43,728 nt of DNA from CAG-307 sp964524125 (lineage in GTDB: Bacteria > Bacillota_I > Bacilli_A > Acholeplasmatales > Anaeroplasmataceae): assembly GCA_964524125.1 (NCBI GenBank), contig CAZGBY010000004.1:1-43728 (forward strand), given 5' to 3'. Numbering within the stretch: position 1 is the stretch's first letter; the number at the start of each line of letters is the position of its first letter. The position numbers and the translations under genes were made by a program. The notes beneath the pieces are model-generated. The model had not been told where the DNA came from, ran no database searches, and saw only the letters and a list, made by a program, of their open reading frames with translations. Shown here in pieces: positions 32,400 to 41,600 of the stretch.

Positions 32400-34301
32400 A
32401 TGATAAAAATTACATTAAAAGATGGCTCACAAAAAGAAATTGAAGAGGGTAAATTAATTATTGAATTGGCTAAAGAATTATCACCATCACTTGCTAAAAA
32501 ATGTATTGTCGCAAAAGTTGATGATAAGCTTGTTGATTTAAAGTCAAAATTAGAACATGATTGTACCTTAGAACTTATCTTAAATGATTCAAAAGAAGCT
32601 TTTGAAGTTATTAATCACTCATGTGCTCATTTACTTGCACAAGCAATGGGACGTTTATATCCTGGTGTTAAGTATGGTGTAGGTCCTGCAATTGAAGAAG
32701 GTTTCTATTATGATTTTAGTTTAGATAGTCAAGTTACACTTGAAGATTTATCTAAAATTGAAGTTGAAATGAAAAAGATTGTAAAAGAAAATATTGCAAT
32801 CAATCATTATATGTTAAAAAAAGAAGAAGCTTTAAAGGAATTTGCATCTGATAAATTTAAATGTGAATTAATTAATGCAGTAGAAGATGAATATGTAGGG
32901 ATTTATGAACAAGCTGAATATAAAGATGTTTGTCGTGGACCTCATGTTATGTCTACATCACTTCTTAAAAACTTTAAATTATTAAATGTGGCTGGAGCTT
33001 ATTGGAGAGGTGACTCTAATAATGAAATGCTAACTCGTATTTATGGTACTTGTTGGGCAACAGCTGAAGAACTTGAAAAACATTTAAATAACTTAGAAGA
33101 AAGAAAGAAAAGAGATCATCGTAAAATTGGTAAAGAATTAGGTTTATTTATGTTATCTGATTTTGGTCCTGGTCTACCTTTTTGGTTACCAAAGGGTTAT
33201 CAACTAAGAAGAACATTAGAAGACTTCTGGTTAAATTTACATAAAAAACGTAATTATTTAGCTATTAATACTCCAATTATGTTAAATAGACAACTATGGG
33301 AAACATCTGGTCACTGGGATCATTATAAAGAAGATATGTTTACTATAGAAGTTGAAGATGGTACATATGCAATTAAACCTATGAATTGTCCTGGTGCTAT
33401 ATTAGCATATAAAAATGATTTACACTCTTATAAAGAATTACCACTTCGTTATGCAGAACTTGGAAATGTTCATAGATATGAAGCGTCTGGTGCTTTAAAT
33501 GGTTTATTTAGAGTTAGAGGATTTACTCAAGATGATGCTCATATTATGTTAAAAGAAGATCAAGTTGGTGAAGAAGTTGGTAGAATCCTTGAACTTTATG
33601 ACTATGTATATTCTATTTTTGGGCTTGATTATTCAATTGAACTTTCTACTCGTCCTTTAGATAATTATATTGGTGATATAGAAGTTTGGGATGTAGCCGA
33701 AAAAGCGCTAGAAGAAGCTTGTTTAGCTACAGGTCATAGTTTTAAGATTAATCCTGGTGATGGAGCTTTCTATGGCCCAAAACTAGATTTTAAATTAAGA
33801 GATTCAATGAACCGTATCTGGCAATGTGGTACTGTCCAACTAGATATGCAACTACCAGGAAGATTTGATTGTACATATATTGCAGAAGACGGAACAAAGA
33901 AAACTCCTATTATGATTCATAGAGCATGTTTTGGATCACTTGAAAGATTTATTGGTATTATTACAGAAAATTATGCTGGTCTTTTCCCAGTATGGTTAAA
34001 CCCTGTTCAATGTAAGATTATTCCAGTTAATATGACTTATCATAAAGAATATTGTGATAAACTTGTATCAATTTTTTCTGACGAAGGAATTAGATTTGAA
34101 ACTGATTATCGTGATGAAAAACTAGGATATAAGATAAGGGAAGCTCAAACTCAAAAGATTCCTTATTCTTTAGTTATTGGTGATAATGAAGTTTCTAATA
34201 ATTTAGTAACTTATCGTCGTCATGGCTCTCAAGAACAAGTGACTGTATCTATTGATGAATTTGTTAATTTAATTAAGGATGATGTAAAGAATTTTAGGTA
34301 A
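32400..34301 (+). CDS. thrS: Threonyl-tRNA synthetase
   Basis: 633 residues in the usual order: TGS domain (1-60), editing domain with HSCAHLLAQAMGRLYPG near residue 73, class II catalytic core and C-terminal anticodon domain. The zinc ligands are the Cys in KPMNCPGA, the His in TQDDAHIM and the His in MIHRACFGSLERFIG. The usual NCPGH reads NCPGA here, although that His is not a zinc ligand. AAAGGAG lies before ATG 32400, which is preferred to the longer frame, whose upstream part lies in the terminator. Expression is set by the T-box. Confidence 0.97.
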   Translation: MIKITLKDGSQKEIEEGKLIIELAKELSPSLAKKCIVAKVDDKLVDLKSKLEHDCTLELILNDSKEAFEVINHSCAHLLAQAMGRLYPGVKYGVGPAIEEGFYYDFSLDSQVTLEDLSKIEVEMKKIVKENIAINHYMLKKEEALKEFASDKFKCELINAVEDEYVGIYEQAEYKDVCRGPHVMSTSLLKNFKLLNVAGAYWRGDSNNEMLTRIYGTCWATAEELEKHLNNLEERKKRDHRKIGKELGLFMLSDFGPGLPFWLPKGYQLRRTLEDFWLNLHKKRNYLAINTPIMLNRQLWETSGHWDHYKEDMFTIEVEDGTYAIKPMNCPGAILAYKNDLHSYKELPLRYAELGNVHRYEASGALNGLFRVRGFTQDDAHIMLKEDQVGEEVGRILELYDYVYSIFGLDYSIELSTRPLDNYIGDIEVWDVAEKALEEACLATGHSFKINPGDGAFYGPKLDFKLRDSMNRIWQCGTVQLDMQLPGRFDCTYIAEDGTKKTPIMIHRACFGSLERFIGIITENYAGLFPVWLNPVQCKIIPVNMTYHKEYCDKLVSIFSDEGIRFETDYRDEKLGYKIREAQTQKIPYSLVIGDNEVSNNLVTYRRHGSQEQVTVSIDEFVNLIKDDVKNFR

Positions 34302-34307
34302 AATGTT

Positions 34308-34331
34308 GAAGTCTGAGTATTCAGACTTTTT
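34308..34331 (+). terminator. Terminator after thrS
   Basis: Eight base pairs (aagtctga/tcagactt) with a GTAT loop, then five T. Confidence 0.85.
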
Positions 34332-34348
34332 CATTTTATGTCATAATC

Positions 34349-34377
34349 TTGACTATAATATTAAAATAATGTAAAAT
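34349..34377 (+). promoter_or_regulatory. SigA-type promoter of hisS
   Basis: TTGACT (34349-34354), a 17-base spacer and TAAAAT (34372-34377), 28 bases before the start codon. Confidence 0.75.
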
Positions 34378-34405
34378 ATTTTCATAACAAAAATGGAGTG
34401 ATATT

Positions 34406-35650
34406 ATGATTAAGCAACCACTTAAAGGAATGAATGATTTTATACCAGAAGAAGCTAGATTAAGAGATTATATGCAAAGTCAAATTCTAGAAGTTTATAA
34501 ATCTTTTGGTTATGAAAGAATATATACACCTGCAATTGAAGATATTGAAAATATCGATAATAAAGAAGGCGGAGAAAATCAAAAACTAATCTTTAAAATT
34601 TTAAAAAGAGGAGAAAAATTAGAATCTGCAGTTGAAAGTAATGATATAAATAATTTATGTGATATGGGACTGCGTTATGACCTAACACTTCCTTTAACTA
34701 GATTTTATTCAAACAATAAGTCAAATCTACCTCAAATAGGTAAATTTATTCAAATTGATAGAGTATATCGTGCTGAACGACCTCAAAGAGGTAGAATGAG
34801 AGAATTTATTCAATGTGATATAGATGTTATTGGTAATGAATCTTATGATGCAGAAATAGAGCTTATTACTGCAACTGGTAGAGCTTTACTTAAACTACCT
34901 ATTGGTGAATTTTTTATAAGAGTAAATCATCGACAAGTTTTAAGAAATGTTTTATTAAAATTTGGATTTGAAGATTCATCATTAGATGATGTATGTATTG
35001 TTTTAGATAAACTAGATAAAATTGGACCACAAGGTGTATCAAATGAACTTACTGAAAAAGAATATAATAAAGATGCTATTTCATCTTTAATATCTTTAAT
35101 TGAAAAGGAAGTTACACTTTCTGATATAAAATCAATTTTAGGTGATGATCCTAATTTAGAAGTTTTAAATAATGTAATAAATTCATCAAAAGAACTATCA
35201 AATAATAATTATGATGTAGTATATGATTTTACATTAGTAAGAGGTCAAGGTTATTATACTGGATGTGTATTTGAAATTGCGTCTAAGGAATTTGGTGGTA
35301 CAATTGGTGGTGGTGGAAGATACGATAACTTAATTGGAAAATTCACATCAGAATCTACACCTGCAGTTGGTTTTTCTATTGGTTTTGAAAGAATATATGC
35401 TATTTTACATGATATGAATTTTAAAGTACCAGGTAAGAAAAAATTAGCTATTATTTATAAAAATAGTTATACAAATGCTTTTAAACTAGCAGATACTTAT
35501 AGAAGTGAATATGAAATAAGTATGTATTCATTCCCTAAAAAAGTAGGTAAACTTCTAAATAGACTTGAAATTCAAGGATTTAATGGCTATATTATTTTTG
35601 ATGAAAATAATGAAGAAAATAGTATTAATTTTATTGAATCTAATAATTAA
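34406..35650 (+). CDS. hisS: Histidyl-tRNA synthetase, archaeal/eukaryotic-like type
   Basis: A class II synthetase of 414 residues. Motif 1 lies near residue 35 (FGYERIYTPAIE), motif 2 near residue 117 (YRAERPQRGRMREFIQCD), the histidine loop LVRGQGYYTGCVFEI near residue 278, and motif 3 AVGFSIGFERI near residue 320. The LRYDLTLPLTRF and REFIQCDIDVIG forms are those of the archaeal/eukaryotic and Bacteroidetes-like HisRS, not of the Bacillus type (LRPEGTAP, RYRQF). The C-terminal anticodon domain is short. HisZ is excluded by the intact catalytic loop. ATG 34406 follows a good ribosome site (GGAG). Confidence 0.88.
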   Translation: MIKQPLKGMNDFIPEEARLRDYMQSQILEVYKSFGYERIYTPAIEDIENIDNKEGGENQKLIFKILKRGEKLESAVESNDINNLCDMGLRYDLTLPLTRFYSNNKSNLPQIGKFIQIDRVYRAERPQRGRMREFIQCDIDVIGNESYDAEIELITATGRALLKLPIGEFFIRVNHRQVLRNVLLKFGFEDSSLDDVCIVLDKLDKIGPQGVSNELTEKEYNKDAISSLISLIEKEVTLSDIKSILGDDPNLEVLNNVINSSKELSNNNYDVVYDFTLVRGQGYYTGCVFEIASKEFGGTIGGGGRYDNLIGKFTSESTPAVGFSIGFERIYAILHDMNFKVPGKKKLAIIYKNSYTNAFKLADTYRSEYEISMYSFPKKVGKLLNRLEIQGFNGYIIFDENNEENSINFIESNN

Positions 35651-35653
35651 TAT

Positions 35654-35677
35654 AAAAGTGGGCAACCACTTTTTTTT
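35654..35677 (+). terminator. Terminator after hisS
   Basis: Eight base pairs (aaaagtgg/ccactttt) with a GCAA tetraloop, then T; it marks the end of the AT-rich core region before the restriction operon. Confidence 0.85.
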
Positions 35678-35708
35678 ATTTACTTGTCTCGTATTTTTCT
35701 CAAAACGG

Positions 35709-35737
35709 TGGCGAAAATAGCATAAAAATGCTATAAT
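35709..35737 (+). promoter_or_regulatory. Promoter of the restriction operon with overlapping operator
   Basis: A perfect TATAAT at 35732-35737; the -35 region (TGGCGA, 35709-35714) is weak. A seven-base inverted repeat, atagcat (35717-35723) and atgctat (35728-35734), lies in the spacer and touches the -10 box. It could be the operator of the HTH protein encoded next. Confidence 0.6.
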
Positions 35738-35772
35738 GGTACCAATTAGAGAAAATAATGGAGGATTCCGTG

Positions 35773-35964
35773 ATGAACTATGCAGAAGCGGTGAAGACCT
35801 TAAGAAAGAAAATGATAATATCTCAGATGGAATTTGCCGATTATCTTGGCGTTTCTTTTGGGACGGTAAACAGGTGGGAGAACGATAGATTTATTCCTAC
35901 CATCAAGGCTAAGAGAAAATTGGCGCCATTATTTAGGAAATATAATATTCAGGTGGAGGATTAA
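35773..35964 (+). CDS. XRE-family HTH regulator of the type I restriction operon
   Basis: A 63-residue protein made almost only of a Cro/CI-type helix-turn-helix: MIISQMEFADYLGVSFGTVN is the two-helix reader, then RWENDRFIPT. It resembles the small HTH proteins that precede or fuse to N6-adenine methyltransferases. ATG 35773 follows GGAGG by eight bases; ATG 35758 is in frame but overlaps that site. hsdM starts four bases after its stop, so the two share a transcript. I infer a controller protein acting at the repeat 35717-35734. Its GC content is clearly higher than in the genes before it. Confidence 0.78.
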   Translation: MNYAEAVKTLRKKMIISQMEFADYLGVSFGTVNRWENDRFIPTIKAKRKLAPLFRKYNIQVED

Positions 35965-35968
35965 TAAT

Positions 35969-37576
35969 ATGGCAAAAAAAGTAGAGTCAAAAGCCAATGT
36001 TGATAGCATTTTATTTAAATGCAGAGATATTCTAAGACAAGCAAGGAATTCAGGTTCTTTCTTTGAAAAGAGAGACATGATGCTTACTCTTGTTTTCTTG
36101 CGTTTCATTGGTGAAAAATATGAAGATGGTGTAGAAATCGTAAAAGAAAGATTAATCAAGGAAGGAATAGATCCTGATGATGAAAACAACAGAGCAGCCT
36201 TTTTTGATGATGACGATTCAACTCTTCCAGGAGGCACATATTATCTGCCTAAGGAGGCAAGATGGTCTACAATCATAAATACACCTGCAGACAAATTGAA
36301 TGCTGCATTGGATAGTGCTTTGCATAGTATTGCCATAGTTTCGAAACAATTGAAAGGCTGTTTTATCGAAGACGCTTTTACCACAAGAAACCTTGCAGCA
36401 AAAGACATCAAGAGTGTTGTAGATGAAGTGAATAAAATTAGCCACAAGGCATTCGGTGAAGAAAGAGACTTGATTGGTCATGTCTATGAGTATTTCTTGA
36501 AAGAGTTTGCCGTAAATGCCACAAAAGAAGAAGGAGAATTCTATACTCCACATGATGTTGTTAAGTTGATTGCAAACCTTGTAGAGCCATTTGATGGAAC
36601 TTTATACGACCCAGCCTGTGGCTCTGGTGGAATGTTCATTCAATCTGCCGAGTTGGTGGAATCCAAACAAGGAAGCATCAACAGCATCAATGTGTATGGT
36701 CAGGAGAAGGAACCAGCCACATATCGTCTTGCCAAGATGAACCTTGCCTTGCGTGGTATATCACACAACTTGGGTGATATTGCTGATTCCTCATTCACAA
36801 ATGATTTACATAAAGGATTATATTTCGATTATATAATGGCTAATCCACCATTCAATCTTAAGCATTGGTATGATAGCAATCTTAGCAATGACGCTAGATG
36901 GGTAGGATATGGACTACCACCAGAGAGCAATGCAAACTATGCATGGATTTTACATATTTTATATCATTTAAAACCTGAAAGTGGCGTTGCTGGATTCTTG
37001 CTTGCCAATGGTGCGTTGAATGATAGCGATACATTGGAAATCAGAAAGAACCTTATCAAAAATGATAAAGTGGAAGCTATTATAGTCTTGCCAAGAGAAC
37101 TTTTTATCACAACTGATATTTCTGTTACTCTTTGGATTTTGAATCAGAATAAAAAAGGTGGAGAATACCATGGAAGACAGTTGCGTAACAGAGAGCATGA
37201 GATTCTATTTATGGATTTACGCACCTGGACCGAGAATCCTGTAAAGAACGAGAATAAAAAGAAAGTAACACTGCTTCCTGACCAAATAGAGAAGGCAAGC
37301 AAGATTTATCATGACTGGCAATCAGAAGGAACCGATGGAAATCATCATGAGGTTCCTGAGTTATATAGAAGTGTTAATGTAAAAGAAATAGAGGAAAAAG
37401 GATGGACTTTGACACCAAGCAAGTATATCGAGTTTGTTGATCATGATTTGAATATTAATTTTGAACAAGAAATGAGTCGAATTCAAAATGAAATGAAAGA
37501 AATTATCAAGGAAGAAAAGAAATCTCAGCAAATGCTTGAAGATGCTTTTGAAGGTGTCGGATATGGCATTAAGTAA
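35969..37576 (+). CDS. hsdM: Type I restriction-modification system methyltransferase subunit
   Basis: An N6-adenine DNA methyltransferase that works as M2S for modification and R2M2S for cleavage. The 535 residues show the N-terminal helical domain (about 12-165), EFYTP at 190-194, the SAM motif DPACGSGG at 214-221 and the catalytic NPPF at 292-295. The C-terminus is a charged helix. Its ribosome site lies in the last codons of the HTH gene. The stop overlaps the hsdS start by 14 bases. GC content and codon use (gcc, ctt, aac) differ from the AT-rich neighbours and suggest transfer. Confidence 0.96.
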   Translation: MAKKVESKANVDSILFKCRDILRQARNSGSFFEKRDMMLTLVFLRFIGEKYEDGVEIVKERLIKEGIDPDDENNRAAFFDDDDSTLPGGTYYLPKEARWSTIINTPADKLNAALDSALHSIAIVSKQLKGCFIEDAFTTRNLAAKDIKSVVDEVNKISHKAFGEERDLIGHVYEYFLKEFAVNATKEEGEFYTPHDVVKLIANLVEPFDGTLYDPACGSGGMFIQSAELVESKQGSINSINVYGQEKEPATYRLAKMNLALRGISHNLGDIADSSFTNDLHKGLYFDYIMANPPFNLKHWYDSNLSNDARWVGYGLPPESNANYAWILHILYHLKPESGVAGFLLANGALNDSDTLEIRKNLIKNDKVEAIIVLPRELFITTDISVTLWILNQNKKGGEYHGRQLRNREHEILFMDLRTWTENPVKNENKKKVTLLPDQIEKASKIYHDWQSEGTDGNHHEVPELYRSVNVKEIEEKGWTLTPSKYIEFVDHDLNINFEQEMSRIQNEMKEIIKEEKKSQQMLEDAFEGVGYGIK

Positions 37577-38681
37577 ATATAAATTAGGGGATTTGATTGA
37601 AAAAGTTTATCTGAAAAATAATAGAAGTGAATATAATGAAAAGAACGCGAGAGGAGTTAATAACAACAAGCAATTAATAATCACTAAAGCAAATATAGAT
37701 GGTAGAGATTTTTCAAAATTCTCAATTGTTGAACCAGGCGTTTTTTTCTTTAATCATCGAACATCGCGAAACGGAAGTAAATTTAGTATTACTTATAATA
37801 ATACAAATGAAAATTATATTGTGACTGAAGATTATGTCCTTTTTAGAATTAGTGATGAAAAAATGATATTAAAAGAATGGCTTTATATGTTTTTCAATAG
37901 ACCAGAATTAGACAGGTATGTGATAACTAATTCATGGGGAAGTTCAACAGAGTTCTTTAATTGGGACGACTTGTGTGATATAGAACTCGAACTACCAGAC
38001 ATCAAAACACAGCAAAAATTCGTCAACATGTACTTGGCGATTGTCGAGAATCAAAAAGCATATGAGCGAGGTTTGGATGATTTGAAACTTGTCTGTGATG
38101 GCTACATTGAAGACCTAAGAAGGAAAATGTCTTGCGAGAAGATTGGCAAATATATTGAATGTACTGATAGAAAGACAGATGATTCTTCTTTAAAAATTCA
38201 AGGAATCTCTAATCAACATAAATTAAATGATTCTAATAGTAGAATTGATGGTGTTGAGACAAGCAAGTATTTGAGAATTGATTCAAGAGAATTTGGATAT
38301 AGTCCAATTCATATCAATGATGGCTCAATAGCATTTAATAACTCGAATGAATCATATTTGCTTTCTCCTATATATAAGACATTTAAAGTAATTGATGAAA
38401 ATAAGTTGATTTCTGAATATTTAATGCTTTGGTTATCAAGAGATGAATTCACACGTTATTGTACATTTCATGCCTTTGGTAGTGCTAGGGATACTTTTGA
38501 ATGGGTGCAAATGTGTGAAGTTCAAATCCCTATCCCAAATTTAGAAATCCAAAAATCAATCGTAGAAATTTTCAATGCATTAAATCTTAGAAAACAAATA
38601 AACGAGAAATTAAAGGAACAGATAAAGAATATATGCCCTATATTAATAAAGGGCTCTATTGAAGAAGCAAGAGGTGAGTAA
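37563..38681 (+). CDS. hsdS: Type I restriction-modification specificity subunit
   Basis: 372 residues with two half-subunits, each a target recognition domain plus a coiled coil. The first covers about 1-155 (KYKLGDLIEKV to IELELPDIKTQQKFV), then the spacer helix VNMYLAIVENQKAYERGLDD. The second covers about 195-345 (KIGKYIECTDRKTDD to VQIPIPNLEIQKSIV), then the final helix NLRKQINEKLKEQI. Each domain should read one half of a split target; the sequence is unknown. The start is ATG 37563, inside hsdM, with aaggtgt as a weak ribosome site. The recognition domains are AT-rich, the conserved helices less so. Confidence 0.93.
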   Translation: MALSKYKLGDLIEKVYLKNNRSEYNEKNARGVNNNKQLIITKANIDGRDFSKFSIVEPGVFFFNHRTSRNGSKFSITYNNTNENYIVTEDYVLFRISDEKMILKEWLYMFFNRPELDRYVITNSWGSSTEFFNWDDLCDIELELPDIKTQQKFVNMYLAIVENQKAYERGLDDLKLVCDGYIEDLRRKMSCEKIGKYIECTDRKTDDSSLKIQGISNQHKLNDSNSRIDGVETSKYLRIDSREFGYSPIHINDGSIAFNNSNESYLLSPIYKTFKVIDENKLISEYLMLWLSRDEFTRYCTFHAFGSARDTFEWVQMCEVQIPIPNLEIQKSIVEIFNALNLRKQINEKLKEQIKNICPILIKGSIEEARGE

Positions 38682-38684
38682 GTT

Positions 38685-41600
38685 ATGGGCAAATTGAAGG
38701 AGGTAAACGGAAGTTATTACGAAAGTGATTACGAGTATGCCTTAATAGAACTTCTAAGAAAAGAAGGTTGGACCTATGTCTTTGGCAACAATGTCAAAAG
38801 GGAACATAAAACCGACGTTCTTATAGAGAATGACCTGCTTTCTTTTTTGAGAAGAACCAATAAAGACTTGACCGATGATGAATTATCATCAATAGCAAAT
38901 AGTATAAAGGTAATAGGTGGAACAACTGACTTCGCAACGCTTCACAAGTTCTATAAACTATCAATCGATGGATTGAAATTCGCCACCCATGTTGGTGGTG
39001 TGAGGATGATTGAACTCATCGATTTTGAAAATCCAAAAAACAATATTTTCAAAGTCGTCAATCAATTCGAAGTTGAATATGTCGATAATGGAAACAAGAA
39101 GCTTAGAATACCTGATGTTGTTTTATACGTAAATGGCATGCCTCTATGCATAATGGAATTAAAGAATCCTTCCGATGAAAAAGCTACGATTTTTGATGCA
39201 TGGGAACAAGTCACCATTCGTTATTGGCGTGACATACCTCATTTGTTGCATTATTGCCCATTAGCCTGTATTTCCGATGGAGTGAAGACAAGACTTGGTA
39301 CAGTGAGAACCCCATATGAGCATTTTTACGCTTGGAGAAGGGTTAACGAGAACGATATGGTTTCAACTCTTCCTTTCGATGAGACACAGACTATGGTCAA
39401 GGGAGTTTATTCTCCTTCAAGGTTTCTTGAAATTTACAGGGATTATGTTTATTTCCAGGACGAAATATATGATCACAAGGAAAAGGAAATCGTCTGCCGT
39501 TATCCTCAATTTTTCGCTGTAAAGCTATTGAAACAAAGTATTATAAAATCAGTAAAGGAAGGTACAGGAAAAGGCGGTACATATTTTGGAGCCACAGGAT
39601 GTGGAAAGACTTACACTATGACTTTCCTTGCCCGTCAGTTGGCTTTGAGATGTACAAATGTTCCTGAAATTGGTTCTCCAACAATTGTCATGATTGTAGA
39701 CAGGGATGATTTGCAAAAACAGGGAGCAAAGCTATTCACAAAAAGCACAGAATTTTTAAATTTAGGACAAGTTGCTGTTGTTAATAGTAGAAACGAGTTG
39801 CGTAACGAACTTGGAGCAAGGGAAAGTGGAGGCTTCTATATCTGCACTATCCAAAAATTCTGCGATAGAAAAGATGACAAGATAGGACTTATAAACAATA
39901 GAAGGAACATAATTTGTTTTTCTGATGAGGCACATCGTACTCAGATTGAAAGGGCAAAAAAGATTCAGTTTAGCAGGGAAAACGATGAGAACATGAAAGC
40001 CTTGCTATCAAAGCCATATGCAAAAGTACTCAAAGAGGCATTTCCTTCTGCAACATTCGTAGGATTCACGGGAACACCAATTGCTGAGACATACCAGACA
40101 TTCGGTGAGGAAATAGATCGATATACGATGGATCAGGCTGTTGCCGATGGATTGACAGTTGATATCAAATATCATCCACGTATCGCTAAGGTGCTTTTGG
40201 ATAACGAAAAGATTAAACAAATCGAAAAATATTATAAGCAATGTGACGATGATGGTGCATCAAAGGATGATATCGAAGCCAGCAAGAAGGCTATGAGCTC
40301 CATGGAAATCATACTTGGAGACAATGACAGACTTGAAAGATTGGCTGTCGATATTCACGATCATTATACAAATGCTTGTGAACAAGACCCTACAAGAGTC
40401 CAAAAGGCTCTGATTGTATGCGCCAACAGGACTATCGCATATTCCTTGCTTGGAATCTTCAAAGAAAAATATCCAGAATGGTTTGTTGAAAAGAAAACTC
40501 CTGGGGATATAGATGTATCATCCGAAGAATTGAGTGAATTAAACGACATGCCTTTCATGGCTATGATAGCCAGTGTCGGAAAGAACGATCCAAAGGATAT
40601 GTATGACTATCTTGGTGGTACAAAAAATAATGAGCGCTCAGACAAACTTGATGCTGCATTCAAGCAGGACAAGTCCAATTTTAGGATTGCCATTGTCGTC
40701 GATATGTGGATCACGGGCTTTGACGTTGAATCCTTGACATATTTATATAATGACAAGCCTTTGCAGAAGCATCAGCTTATTCAGACAATCAGCCGTGTGA
40801 ATAGAAAATACCCTGGCAAGGAGCATGGAATGATAATCGATTACATCGGTATCAGAGACAATATGCGTGAAGCTTTGAAAATTTATGGTGGTGGTGTTTC
40901 TGTTGCTCCTACAGCTGACGATGTAGAGCAAGCCACTTTACTATTCAGAAATGAACTTGGAATATTGAAGAACTTGTTTGTTGACTACGATTTAAAACCA
41001 TTCTTGGATCCTAATTGTGAGCCAGTGAAAAGATATGAATTGCTTGCAAAAGCCGCTGAGAAGGTGTTCATATCTACAGAAGAGCTTAATTCAAATAATA
41101 ACAACAAGGAATCAAAGAAAGTTTCATTCAAAGTTTATTTCCTAGGTGTTGTGAAGAGAATGAGAATGGCTTATGAAATTTGTCAGCCTTCTGGTGAATT
41201 GGGTGAGGAAGAGTCTGCGTTAGCTCAGTGCTTTATGGCCATAGCCGGCTTCGTAAGAAAAATGAGCGGAACTGGAAGCGATATAGATGCAGATGTAATG
41301 AATCGACATGTAAGAAAAATGGTCGAGGAAGCTTTGAAATATAATAAAGTAGAAAGTGTGCTTGATGAAGGAGAACAGGAAGATCTATTCAGCCCAGAGT
41401 ACTTCGAGAAACTATCTGATATAAAAATGCCTGCATCAAAACTTGAAATATTGATAAAAATGCTAAAGAAGCAAATCAAAGAATATGCAAGGACAAATCA
41501 AGTCGAAGCATTGAAATTCAAGGAAATGTTAGAAAAAACAATCGAGCAGTATCATGAGAGAAGAAAACATTTAAGTCTTGAAGAGGCAGGCCAAACCCAA

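Noticed and set aside
34406..35650. HisZ (ATP phosphoribosyltransferase regulatory subunit)
   Set aside because: The catalytic histidine loop and motifs 2 and 3 are intact and no histidine synthesis genes are adjacent.
35651..35760. Attachment site or direct repeat at the left edge of the restriction island
   Set aside because: No repeat of this stretch was found near 42020-43728, no integrase is present, and the entry gene is not a tRNA.
35773..35964. Antitoxin of a toxin-antitoxin pair
   Set aside because: The neighbour is hsdM, not a small toxin; the gene spacing and shared transcript support a restriction controller.
36218..37198. Minus-strand frames inside hsdM
   Set aside because: Shadows of the coding strand caused by its higher GC; no start signals and no domains.
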